Assembly: GCA_947084925.1 (NCBI GenBank)
Contig: CAMTUJ010000026.1
Location: 1-64,000 of the forward strand
From: JAGPUQ01 sp947084925
GTDB lineage: Bacteria > Pseudomonadota > Gammaproteobacteria > Pseudomonadales > Porticoccaceae
DNA: 64,000 bases
Reading direction: 5' to 3'
Of the stretch, positions 8,610-16,781 are shown piece after piece (the first letter of the stretch is position 1; every line of letters starts with the position of its first letter). The translations under genes and the position numbers were made by a program. Under the pieces are notes generated by a model, which was not told the origin of the DNA, ran no database searches, and saw only the letters and a program-made list of their open reading frames with translations.

Positions 8610-9763
8610 ACCGTGTAGCGGTCAATCCGGAACTGATGCAATGGGCGCGGGAGCGTGCCCATCTGGCCATTGAAGATCTTGCTGGCAAGTTTCCCAAGCT
8701 GGAGGGCTGGGAGCGTGGCGAGGTGTTGCCTACATTCAAGCAATTGGAAGACTTCGCCAGGGCCACGCATGTGCCCTTTGGTTATCTGTTCCTGCCCGAG
8801 CCACCCGATATTCCCATGCCGATTTCTGACTTTCGCACGCTGAGCAATCGGTATGTTGGTTCGGTCAGCCCGGACCTTCTGGATACCATTTATGCCATGC
8901 AGCGGCGTCAAGCCTGGTTGCGTGAAGCCCGCCTGGAATGCGAAGCCGACCGTCTTGCCTTTGTTGGTGACGCACGACTGTCGGACGACCCGGCAGCGGT
9001 TGGCCGGGAAATGCGGCGCGTGGTCGGCTTCGGTGATGGCTGGGCAGCGGAGGTGCGCACCTGGCAAGAGGCTGTCAGCGCGCTGCGCCAAGCGATTGAA
9101 ATGCTGGGTGTCATGGCCGTCGTCAATGGTGTGGTTGGCAATGACACACGTCGAAAACTGAATGTGGAAGAGTTTCGTGGATTCGCACTCAGTGATGACC
9201 TTGCACCGCTGATCTTCGTCAATGGTGCGGATGCCAAGTCGGCACAGATGTTTACCCTGGCGCATGAGCTGGCCCATGTCTGGCTTGGAGCGGAAGGCTC
9301 TGGGCTATCTGGCTTTTCCGGCATCTTCCCGGATGGCGGTGCGGTAGAGACGTTTTGCGACCGGGCGGCCGCTGAGTTTCTGGTGCCGGAGACTGAGTTG
9401 CGAACGTGCTGGCCGGAGGTAAAACGCGATACCGCACCGTTCGAGGTGCTGGCGCGTCGATTCAAGGTGAGCCCGATTGTGATTGGCCGCAGAGTCATGG
9501 ACTTGCAGTTGGTGGAGCGGCAAAGGTTCTTTGACTTCTATGAAGCCTATATCCGGCAGGAACGGAAACAAAAGAAGGGGGCCGAGGGCGGCGGTGATTT
9601 CTACAACAACCAGAACACGCGCGTGGGCAAGCTCTTTGCCATCCAGGTGGTTCGTTCCGCCAAGGAAGGGCGCATCGGGTTCAAGCAAGCCTACGATTTG
9701 ACCGGCCTCAACGGCGGCACCTTTCAGGAATATGCCCGCCGGCTGGGTATAGAGCTGCCCTGA
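8606..9763 (+). CDS. Xre-family HTH and ImmA/IrrE metallopeptidase domain protein
   Basis: A 385-residue protein. Residues 1-65 resemble an Xre-type helix-turn-helix (LAIEDLAGKFPKLEGWERGE, then LEDFARATHVPFGYLFLPEPP), and the C-terminal half carries the zinc peptidase motif HELAH at residues 220-224, with a likely third ligand in the DRAAAEFLVPE helix. This is the COG2856 architecture, known in phage and element regulators that cleave repressors and, in other settings, as the partner of a toxin. The ATG at 8606 has a GGAGG site at 8594-8598 and overlaps the preceding short frame. The stop overlaps the next start. In this place it is most likely the antitoxin-like or controlling partner of the PIN-like protein downstream; that role is inference. 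Confidence 0.88.
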   Translation: MNRVAVNPELMQWARERAHLAIEDLAGKFPKLEGWERGEVLPTFKQLEDFARATHVPFGYLFLPEPPDIPMPISDFRTLSNRYVGSVSPDLLDTIYAMQRRQAWLREARLECEADRLAFVGDARLSDDPAAVGREMRRVVGFGDGWAAEVRTWQEAVSALRQAIEMLGVMAVVNGVVGNDTRRKLNVEEFRGFALSDDLAPLIFVNGADAKSAQMFTLAHELAHVWLGAEGSGLSGFSGIFPDGGAVETFCDRAAAEFLVPETELRTCWPEVKRDTAPFEVLARRFKVSPIVIGRRVMDLQLVERQRFFDFYEAYIRQERKQKKGAEGGGDFYNNQNTRVGKLFAIQVVRSAKEGRIGFKQAYDLTGLNGGTFQEYARRLGIELP

Positions 9764-10272
9764 TGATGTATCTCATTGATTCTGATGTCCTGATCACCGC
9801 CAAGAACCGTTACTATGCGTTCGACCTGTGTCCCGGATTCTGGAATAGCCTGCTGGCCCTACACCACGCTGGGCGGGTTCATAGCCTGGATCGTAACCGG
9901 CAGGAGCTGCTTCAAGGGCGCGATGATGATGACCTGGTAAAGTGGGTTCGCGAATCGGTACCGGAAAGCTTCTTTCTGAACTGCAATATCGCCGAAGTGG
10001 TTTCCACCTATACCAATATCATGCTTTGGGTGCAGCGTAACCCCCAATATTATGACGACGCCAAGGCTAAATTCGCCACAGGTGCTGACGGCTGGCTGGT
10101 CGCTTATGCGAAGGTGAATGACTGCGTTGTTGTGACTTTGGAAGAGTCCAGACCTGAGTCACGCAACCAGATCAAACTGCCGGATGTGTGTCTTCAGTTT
10201 GGCGTGGTTTATCAGGATGTCTTTGCCATGCTCAGGACTTTGCAGGTGCATTATGACTATGCGGGAGCATAG
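9763..10272 (+). CDS. DUF4411 family PIN-like protein, putative toxin
   Basis: A 169-residue protein with the start pattern of PIN-like ribonucleases, YLIDSDVLITAKNRYY, giving acidic residues at positions 6 and 8. A further Glu lies near residue 48, Asp in GADGWLVAYA near 110, and acidic residues in TLEES and KLPDVC, consistent with the metal-binding cluster of the PIN fold. The family commonly sits directly after an Xre/ImmA gene, as here, where the ATG at 9763 overlaps the previous TGA (a second ATG at 9766 is an alternative). The likely activity is RNA cleavage, with the neighbour as its antidote. The reading as a toxin-antitoxin pair rests on family context. The hsdR start follows after three bases. 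Confidence 0.82.
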   Translation: MMYLIDSDVLITAKNRYYAFDLCPGFWNSLLALHHAGRVHSLDRNRQELLQGRDDDDLVKWVRESVPESFFLNCNIAEVVSTYTNIMLWVQRNPQYYDDAKAKFATGADGWLVAYAKVNDCVVVTLEESRPESRNQIKLPDVCLQFGVVYQDVFAMLRTLQVHYDYAGA

Positions 10273-10275
10273 CTG

Positions 10276-13200
10276 ATGCCCGGCCATACCGAACACGACT
10301 TCGAGACAGCAATTGAAGCCGGCCTGATCGGCGCGGGCGGCTATGCCCAGCGCGCTCCGACCGCCTATGACGAGGCGCTGGCGCTCTTTCCCGATGACGT
10401 GATCGGTTTTCTGAAGGACAGCCAGGCCGCGAAATGGGGACAGTTGGACGCCCTGCTCGCGGCCAAGACCGAAGCGACGGTGCTCGACAGCCTGGCCAAG
10501 GAACTCGACATCAAGGGTACGTTGCATGTCCTGCGCCACGGCTTCAAGTGCTACGGCAAGACTTTCCGACTGGCCTACTTCCGGCCGAACTCCGCCATGA
10601 ACCCGGATGCCGCCGCAAGCTATGCGCGCAACCGGCTGACCATCGCGCGACAGGTAGCCTTCACTTCGGTGATGAAGAAGGCGGACGGCAAGAACCGGCG
10701 CTGCATCATCGACGTGACGCTGAGCCTCAACGGCCTGCCCGTGGCCACGGTGGAACTGAAAAACCCGCTGACCGGGCAGCGCGCGGCGGATGCGATGCAG
10801 CAGTACATGCACGACCGCGACGAGCGCGATTTGCTGTTCGCCTTCAAGAAACGCGCGCTGGTGCATTTCGCGGTGGACCCCGACGAGGTGTGGATGACCA
10901 CGCGGCTCAAGGGCAAGGAGACGGTCTTCCTGCCCTTCAACCGGGGCCACCATCACGGCGCGGGCAATCCGCCGGTCGCGGGTAACTGGAAGACCCATTA
11001 CCTCTGGGACGAGGTGCTACCGGCCGATAGCCTCATCGACATCCTGCAACGCTTCATGCATCTGGAAGTGAAGGAGCGGCAGGTCAGGACCGACAAGGGC
11101 GCGCGCACCATCCGCAAGGAAACCATGATCTTCCCGCGCTACCACCAGCTCGATGCGGTGCGGGCGCTGGTGGCCCATGCGCGGGCCAACGGCGCGGGGC
11201 GCAACTACCTGGTGCAGCACTCGGCGGGATCGGGCAAATCCAACTCCATCGCCTGGCTCGCCCACCGGCTGTCGAGCCTGCACGACGCCAATGACCAGAA
11301 GGTGTTTCATTCGGTGGTGGTCGTCACCGACCGGCGCGTGCTCGACCAGCAATTGCAGAACACCATCTATCAGTTCGAGCACAAGACCGGCGTGGTCGAA
11401 AAGATCGACGAGGACACCCAGCAGCTGACGCGCGCCCTGTCGAACGGGACGCCCATCGTCATCACCACCATCCAGAAATTCCCCTTCATCGCGCAGGCGC
11501 TCGCCACGCTGGAAGGCAAGGGTGCGGGGGTGAAGATCGACACGGCGGGCAAGCGCTTTGCCGTGATCGTGGACGAGGCCCATTCGTCGCAAAGCGGCGA
11601 GACGGCAATCGCGCTCAAGGGGATGCTGAACAAGGACGGCATCGAGGCGGCGATTGCCGCGCAAATGTCGGACGAAGAGGACGCCGATCTGTCCGAGGAC
11701 GGCCTGTCCGATGAGGCTCGGGCGGCGACGCTGCGTAATGCGCTGAAACGCGCGCGCCAGCCGAACCTGAGCTTCTTTGCCTTCACCGCCACGCCGAAAT
11801 TCAAGACCAGGACGCTGTTTGACGAGCCGGGACCGTCGGGCACCTCGCCGTTCCACGAGTACAGCATGCGGCAGGCCATCGAAGAAGGCTTCATCATGGA
11901 CGTGCTCCAGAACTACACGACCTACAAGCGCTTCTTCGGCCTGATCAAACAGGTGGAGAACGACCCCGAGGTGCCGCGCAAGAAGGCGGCCAAGGCGCTG
12001 ACGCGCTATCTGGAACTGCACCCGGTCAATATCGAGCAGGTGGTCTCGGTCATCGTGGAGCACTTCCGGCTGTATGTCATGCACGAGCTGGGCGGGCGGG
12101 CCAAGGCGATGGTGGTCACCGGCTCTCGCCTTGCCGCCGTCAAATACAAGCTGGCGTTCGACCGCTACATCAAGGACCACGGCTACACCGGTATCCGCTC
12201 GCTGGTGGCCTTCTCGGGCACCGTGGAAGACCCCGACGACCCGGGCGCGTCCTATACCGAAGTGGCGATGAACGACGGGCTGGCCGAAAGCGAACTGCCC
12301 GAAGCGTTCGAGCGCGACGACTACCGCGTGCTGCTGGTCGCGGAGAAGTACCAGACCGGCTTCGACCAGCCGCTGTTGCAGACGATGTATGTGGTCAAGC
12401 GCCTCGCCGGCGTGCAGGCGGTGCAGACGCTGTCCCGCCTCAACCGGATTGCGCCGGGCAAGGCGCGCACCTTCGTGCTCGATTTCGCCAACGAAGAGGA
12501 CGACATCCATCAGGCTTTCAAGCCCTATTACGAGGCGACTCCCATCGGCGAGAACGCCGATCCGCACCGTCTGTCGGAATTGCAGTTCAAGCTGTTGGCA
12601 TGGGCCATCTTCGCGCCCGATGACGTCAACGCCTTTGCCGAGGTGTGGTATCGGCGCAAGCGCGATCACTCAGCCAACGACCATCGGCTGATGAACGCGG
12701 TACTGGACGCCGTGGTGCAACGCTTCGTTGAAAAGGAAGAATCCGAGCAGGACGAGTTTCGCGGCCAACTCACCGCTTACCGGAACCTTTATGCCTTCCT
12801 CTCGCAGATCATCCCCTATCAGGACAGCGAGCTGGAAAAGCTGTACGCCTTCGTTCGCAACCTGATGGCCAAGCTGCCGCCGCCCGGCGACGGCCAGGCG
12901 TTCCGGCTTGATGACGAGGTGGCACTGCGGTTCTTCCGCTTGCAGCAGATGACCGAAGGGTCGATTGATCTCGCGCAAGGCGAGGCTTATCCCCTCAAAG
13001 GCCCAACGGATCTGGGCACGGGTGGGATTCGAGACGAGGCCGTTGAGCTTTCGACACTGGTTGAAAAACTCAACGAGCGCTTTGGTACCAACTTTACTGA
13101 AGCCGACCAGCTTTTCTTCGACCAGATCCGGGTATCGGCCGAAGCGGATGAAAGCATCATCGAAGCCGCCAAGGCCAACACGCTGCCGAACTTCAGGTTC

Positions 13201-13356
13201 TATCTGGAACGGGTCATGGACGAACTGTTCATCGACCGGATGGAGGGTAACGAAGAGATTTTCTCGCGGGTGATGACCGATAAAGCGTTCCGCGCCGCCG
13301 CGCAGAGCGATCTTGCGGAGAAAATCTTCAAGCGGGTGCGGGAAAGCGAAACGTGA
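10276..13356 (+). CDS. hsdR: Type I restriction-modification system endonuclease/translocase subunit (R)
   Basis: A 1026-residue motor and nuclease subunit. The N-terminal PD-(D/E)xK nuclease has Asp 146 in CIIDVTL and the E-L-K triplet at 160-162. The superfamily 2 translocase shows the Walker A loop HSAGSGKS from residue 315, the DEAH box at 433-436 and motif III in FFAFTATPKF, and the arginine-finger region lies in VQTLSRLNRIAPGKA. It cuts unmethylated DNA after ATP-driven translocation when bound to HsdM and HsdS. The start ATG at 10276 has a GGGAG site eight bases upstream within the end of the PIN-like gene. The length is standard for the family. The reading frame is intact, so the only visible lesion in the system is in hsdS. 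Confidence 0.96.
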   Translation: MPGHTEHDFETAIEAGLIGAGGYAQRAPTAYDEALALFPDDVIGFLKDSQAAKWGQLDALLAAKTEATVLDSLAKELDIKGTLHVLRHGFKCYGKTFRLAYFRPNSAMNPDAAASYARNRLTIARQVAFTSVMKKADGKNRRCIIDVTLSLNGLPVATVELKNPLTGQRAADAMQQYMHDRDERDLLFAFKKRALVHFAVDPDEVWMTTRLKGKETVFLPFNRGHHHGAGNPPVAGNWKTHYLWDEVLPADSLIDILQRFMHLEVKERQVRTDKGARTIRKETMIFPRYHQLDAVRALVAHARANGAGRNYLVQHSAGSGKSNSIAWLAHRLSSLHDANDQKVFHSVVVVTDRRVLDQQLQNTIYQFEHKTGVVEKIDEDTQQLTRALSNGTPIVITTIQKFPFIAQALATLEGKGAGVKIDTAGKRFAVIVDEAHSSQSGETAIALKGMLNKDGIEAAIAAQMSDEEDADLSEDGLSDEARAATLRNALKRARQPNLSFFAFTATPKFKTRTLFDEPGPSGTSPFHEYSMRQAIEEGFIMDVLQNYTTYKRFFGLIKQVENDPEVPRKKAAKALTRYLELHPVNIEQVVSVIVEHFRLYVMHELGGRAKAMVVTGSRLAAVKYKLAFDRYIKDHGYTGIRSLVAFSGTVEDPDDPGASYTEVAMNDGLAESELPEAFERDDYRVLLVAEKYQTGFDQPLLQTMYVVKRLAGVQAVQTLSRLNRIAPGKARTFVLDFANEEDDIHQAFKPYYEATPIGENADPHRLSELQFKLLAWAIFAPDDVNAFAEVWYRRKRDHSANDHRLMNAVLDAVVQRFVEKEESEQDEFRGQLTAYRNLYAFLSQIIPYQDSELEKLYAFVRNLMAKLPPPGDGQAFRLDDEVALRFFRLQQMTEGSIDLAQGEAYPLKGPTDLGTGGIRDEAVELSTLVEKLNERFGTNFTEADQLFFDQIRVSAEADESIIEAAKANTLPNFRFYLERVMDELFIDRMEGNEEIFSRVMTDKAFRAAAQSDLAEKIFKRVRESET

Positions 13357-13397
13357 CCGGGATGCGCGAGTATACGCATGGGACGTGTAACAACAGT

Positions 13398-13886
13398 ATG
13401 CAACGGACGGCGCTGCGCGCCGCGCTCATGCTGCTCGCTTGCGGAGTCCTGCTGCAGACTGGCTGTGCCACCCTTCGGGGTCGCGAGCCCATTCAGGTCA
13501 TGATGGTGGGCATTGAGCCGCTGCAGGCTGAAGGATTGGAGTTGCGCATGCTGATCAAACTGCGCGTTCAAAATCCCAATGACTTCCCGCTGGACTTCAA
13601 TGGGGTGTCGGTTCAGATGGACGTGCGGGGCAAGCGTTTCGCCACGGGCGTCAGCGACGCCAGTGGCAGCGTGCCGCGTTTTGGCGAAACGATCATTGGC
13701 GTCCCGGTGAGCGTTTCGGTGTTCGGTATTGCGCGCCAAGCGGTCGATGTTCTGACCAGCGACTACCGCGGGAAGCTCGGCTATGAGATGACCGGAAGAC
13801 TCGCCGGACCCGCATTCAATAGCGTGAATTTCACGTCGCGGGGCGAGCTGACATTGCCCGAAGAAATCTTCCCGAGTGGCCAGTGA
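13398..13886 (+). CDS. LEA type 2 family lipoprotein
   Basis: A 162-residue protein, starting at the ATG at 13398, with a lipoprotein signal: a hydrophobic stretch ending in LLQTGC, whose Cys would be lipidated. The mature part has the pattern of the water-stress and hypersensitive response (LEA14-like) immunoglobulin-like domain, with RVQNPNDFPLDFNGVSVQMDV as the characteristic segment. In bacteria such proteins are envelope lipoproteins of unknown role. A longer frame from 13353 overlaps the hsdR stop but would bury the signal peptide, so the shorter form is preferred. It ends before a strong terminator. It may be the first chromosomal gene beyond the restriction island. Confidence 0.8.
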   Translation: MQRTALRAALMLLACGVLLQTGCATLRGREPIQVMMVGIEPLQAEGLELRMLIKLRVQNPNDFPLDFNGVSVQMDVRGKRFATGVSDASGSVPRFGETIIGVPVSVSVFGIARQAVDVLTSDYRGKLGYEMTGRLAGPAFNSVNFTSRGELTLPEEIFPSGQ

Positions 13887-13943
13887 GCCGGCAAGTGCCG
13901 GCGTTGGTACCGGGTGCTTGGCGAGCCGCTGAAAAGCGCTGCG

Positions 13944-13967
13944 AAGGGGCCATGAGCCCCTTTTTTT
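13944..13967 (+). terminator. Rho-independent terminator after the lipoprotein gene
   Basis: A 7-bp perfect stem, AAGGGGC with GCCCCTT, closes on a 5-base loop and continues directly into seven T residues at 13961-13967. It lies about 60 bases past the stop at 13886 and before the convergent SDR gene. Confidence 0.88.
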
Positions 13968-13986
13968 GTGAGTGGCTTTTCCTGTG

Positions 13987-14835
13987 TCAGGTCATGCTCG
14001 GCAGCCCGGTATGCGCGGTGAGTCCACCGTCGATGATGTAGGCGGCGCCGGTGATGAAGGACGCTTCGTCCGAGGCCAGAAACAACACCAGGTTGGCGAT
14101 CTCGCGGGGCAGGCCCAGACGGCCGATGGGGTGCGCGCCTGCCATCCGTGCGCGCAGTTTGTCGCGGGTTTCATCGGACAGCCTGGGCAGGCCGGCAGAA
14201 CTGCCCGCCACCGACATGTGGGGCGTTGCCGCGCCGCTGCCGGTGAGCGCCTGGATCGCCGGGGTGTCGATGGCGCCCGGGCAGACGCAGTTCATGCGGA
14301 CACCCTTGCTGGCATATTCGATGGCCGCGGAGCGGGTGAAGTTGATCACCGCCGCCTTGCCGGCGTTGTAGGCCGACATGCCGTAATCGCCGCGCGTGCC
14401 GGAAACGGATGCGGTGTTGATGATGGCGCCGCCGCCCTGGGCGATCATCACTGGCAATGCGTATTTGGTGGCGAGGAACGGCGCTGTCACATTGACCGCA
14501 AGGGTGCGGTTCCAGCCCGCCAGACTGAGGTTGGCGACGGAGCCCACCTCGGCGGCGGTGGCATTGTTGTGGAGGATGTCGAGGCGGCCGAACGTCTGCA
14601 CGGCGTGCTGGATCATGCCCTGCACGGCTTCCGGATCCGTGACATCGGCGACGAAATGGGTCGCCTCGCCACCGCGTTCGCGCAACGTCGCGGCGACGCG
14701 TTGGGCGCCGTCGCCGTTGATGTCCACTACCACCACCTTGGCGCCTTCCTCCTGAAAGCGCAGTGCGGTGGCTTCGCCTATCCCTGAACCGCCACCCGTT
14801 ATCAAGGCTACCTTGCCTGCTACTCGTCCCGTCAT
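13987..14835 (-). CDS. SDR family oxidoreductase
   Basis: A 282-residue short-chain dehydrogenase/reductase. The nucleotide-binding TGGGSGIG motif lies at residues 14-21 and an Asp in VVVDI after the second strand favours NAD over NADP. The NNAT-type motif is read as HNNATAAE near residue 90, and the catalytic Ser-Tyr-Lys is in TASVSG and YNAGK. The substrate is unknown; the C-terminal loop DGGLTAHTG is typical. The gene heads a minus-strand series with three hydrolases behind it, which would place it in a pathway that opens esters and oxidises the resulting alcohol. That link is inference. Confidence 0.93.
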   Translation of the reverse strand: MTGRVAGKVALITGGGSGIGEATALRFQEEGAKVVVVDINGDGAQRVAATLRERGGEATHFVADVTDPEAVQGMIQHAVQTFGRLDILHNNATAAEVGSVANLSLAGWNRTLAVNVTAPFLATKYALPVMIAQGGGAIINTASVSGTRGDYGMSAYNAGKAAVINFTRSAAIEYASKGVRMNCVCPGAIDTPAIQALTGSGAATPHMSVAGSSAGLPRLSDETRDKLRARMAGAHPIGRLGLPREIANLVLFLASDEASFITGAAYIIDGGLTAHTGLPSMT

Positions 14836-14878
14836 AACCCCTCCTTTTATTTTAAAAACAATGGATTGTGAACCTTTG

Positions 14879-15790
14879 TTAATTTGTATGCTGATCTATG
14901 AACTGGCCGATACGGGCGATGGCTTCGCGCCCCTCGGGCACCATGGGCGCGAACAGATGCCAGACGTGGACCATCTCGGGCCACACCTCCAGCGTGACAT
15001 CGACGCCCGCCGCCTTGGCATTGGCGGCGCTTCGGGTGGCGTCGTCGAGCAGGGTTTCGAGATCGCCGACCTGGATCAGCAGCGGCGGCAGGCCTTTCAT
15101 ATCTGCATATACGGGCGAGGCGGTGGGCTGGCGTGGATCGGCGTCGCCCAGATAGATTTTCGCCATCCCGAACAGCCCGCCGGGCTCCACCATGGGATCG
15201 ACATCGACCTTGGTACGCATGGATTCGCCGGTGCCTTCCAGATCCGTCCAGGGCGAGATGGGTACCGCCGCGCCGGGCAGCGGGGTACCCGCGTCGCGCA
15301 GTGCCACCAGGGTGGCGAGCGTCAGACCGCCGCCGGCCGAATCGCCGGCGATGCTGATCTTGCCGGGCTTGTAACCCTGCGCCAGCAGCCAGCGATAGGC
15401 CTGGGTGGCGTCCTCGACCGCCGCCGGGTAGCGGTGTTCCGGCGCGAGCCGGTAGTCGAGCGCCAGCGCACGGCAGTTGGCGGCGCGCGACAGGGCCGCG
15501 ATCAGACCCTTGTGCGTGTGGATCGAGCCGATCACATAGCCGCCGCCGTGCAGATACAGCAGCACCCGATCCTGATCCACGCCCGGCGCGCAGACCCATT
15601 CGCCGGGCACGCCGCCGACATCCACCACCTGGATCTCGGTCCCCGCCGGCGCGGTGGCGAAGTTCTTGGTCGCCTGCACGAAGTTGTCGCGCATCTTGCC
15701 GACCTTGTCCTTCATCTTTTCGTAGTTGGACGGGCCGGGATAGTTTTTCCACAACAGTTCGAGCAGTTTCTTGCTTTCCGGGCTGGCCAT
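14879..15790 (-). CDS. Alpha/beta hydrolase, HSL-type esterase (copy 1 of 3)
   Basis: A 303-residue hydrolase of the hormone-sensitive lipase family. The oxyanion-hole motif HGGGY and the nucleophile elbow GDSAGG are present, with the acid Asp and His expected in DVTLEVW and MVHVWHLF. The start at 15790 (MASPESKK) has a GAGGAA ribosome site eight to nine bases before it. It acts on short to medium acyl esters in the cytoplasm; no signal peptide is present. It is followed by two related hydrolases at 15827 and 16782 with short gaps, which suggests a tandem expansion in one operon. Copies 1 and 2 share much of their layout, for instance TLATLVALRD versus TLATLVNLRD. Substrate specificity is unknown. 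Confidence 0.92.
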   Translation of the reverse strand: MASPESKKLLELLWKNYPGPSNYEKMKDKVGKMRDNFVQATKNFATAPAGTEIQVVDVGGVPGEWVCAPGVDQDRVLLYLHGGGYVIGSIHTHKGLIAALSRAANCRALALDYRLAPEHRYPAAVEDATQAYRWLLAQGYKPGKISIAGDSAGGGLTLATLVALRDAGTPLPGAAVPISPWTDLEGTGESMRTKVDVDPMVEPGGLFGMAKIYLGDADPRQPTASPVYADMKGLPPLLIQVGDLETLLDDATRSAANAKAAGVDVTLEVWPEMVHVWHLFAPMVPEGREAIARIGQFIDQHTN

Positions 15791-15826
15791 GACGTTATTC
15801 CTCAGTGTGATGTGCATGCGTTGGGA

Positions 15827-16720
15827 TCAAGGCTGGAAACGTCCTTGCAGCCAGCCGCCGATCTGCTCCACCGCGCGCTGGCCTTCGTCGAGCATGGGCG
15901 CAAACGCGTGCCAGACGTGGAACAGTTCGGGCGCGTCGACCAGATCGGCTTTCACGCCGACCTTGCGGGCGTTGTTGGCCACGGTGATGGCGTCGTCGTA
16001 GAGAATCTCGCGCCCGCCGACATGGATCAGCAGCGGCGGCAGGCCGGTGAGATCGGCGAACACGGGCGAGGCCAGGGGATGCTTCACATCGGCGCCTTTC
16101 AGGTATTCACCGGCGAGCCGGAACAGACCGTCCGGTTTCACCATGGGGTCGCTGGCGGCGCGCGAGGTCACCGCGTCGGCGGTGCCGGTCAGATCGGCCC
16201 AGGGCGAAATCAGCACGCCGCCGGCGGGCAGCGCCACGCCCAGGTCGCGCAGGTTCACCAGCGTGGCCAGCGTCAGGCCGCCGCCCGCCGAATCCCCGGC
16301 GATGGCGATACGGCCGGGCGCGTAACCTTGCGCCAGCAGCCAGCGATAGGCTTTGGTGGCGTCGTCCACCGCGGCGGGAAAGGGGTGTTCGGGGGCGAGC
16401 CGGTACTCGATGCCGAGCGTGCGGGCGCCGGAATGGCGCGATACGTTCTGCATCAGGTAGCGGTGGCTGGTGATGGATCCGATCGCATAGCCGCCGCCGT
16501 GCAGATAGAGCACGGCGCGATCGGGGCGAGCGCCGGGCGCCGCCAGCCATTCGCCGCGGATGCCGTCGACATCGACCGGAGTCAGCGTCACATCGGCGGG
16601 TACCTTGAAGCGGGCGCCGCCTTCGTCGAGATTGCGGCGTTCCTGCTCGATGGGCACGGTTCCCAGCGGCGGCTGGCGTTCGAAAATCTTCAGCAGTTTG
16701 TCCAGTTGTTGTTGCGACAT
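15827..16720 (-). CDS. Alpha/beta hydrolase, HSL-type esterase (copy 2 of 3)
   Basis: A 297-residue member of the hormone-sensitive lipase family with the HGGGYAIGS oxyanion motif, the GDSAGGGLTLATL nucleophile elbow and an expected catalytic His in LFHVWHAFAP. The start chosen at 16720 (MSQQQLDK) has a GGGGGA site upstream; the longer frame to 16867 has a basic, low-complexity lead that looks non-coding. It is closest to the hydrolase at 14879 in order of motifs and in C-terminal sequence, so the pair probably arose by duplication. Cytoplasmic esterase activity is the family expectation; the natural substrate is not known. Confidence 0.92.
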   Translation of the reverse strand: MSQQQLDKLLKIFERQPPLGTVPIEQERRNLDEGGARFKVPADVTLTPVDVDGIRGEWLAAPGARPDRAVLYLHGGGYAIGSITSHRYLMQNVSRHSGARTLGIEYRLAPEHPFPAAVDDATKAYRWLLAQGYAPGRIAIAGDSAGGGLTLATLVNLRDLGVALPAGGVLISPWADLTGTADAVTSRAASDPMVKPDGLFRLAGEYLKGADVKHPLASPVFADLTGLPPLLIHVGGREILYDDAITVANNARKVGVKADLVDAPELFHVWHAFAPMLDEGQRAVEQIGGWLQGRFQP

Positions 16721-16781
16721 GAATCCCCCGGTGGTTTTGCTTGTCGAAAAATGGTAAAAAAAATTTGCGCGGTTGTTTGCT

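Noticed and set aside
13353..13397. Upstream ATG of the lipoprotein frame
   Set aside because: It would overlap the hsdR stop and place 15 polar residues in front of a good lipoprotein signal.
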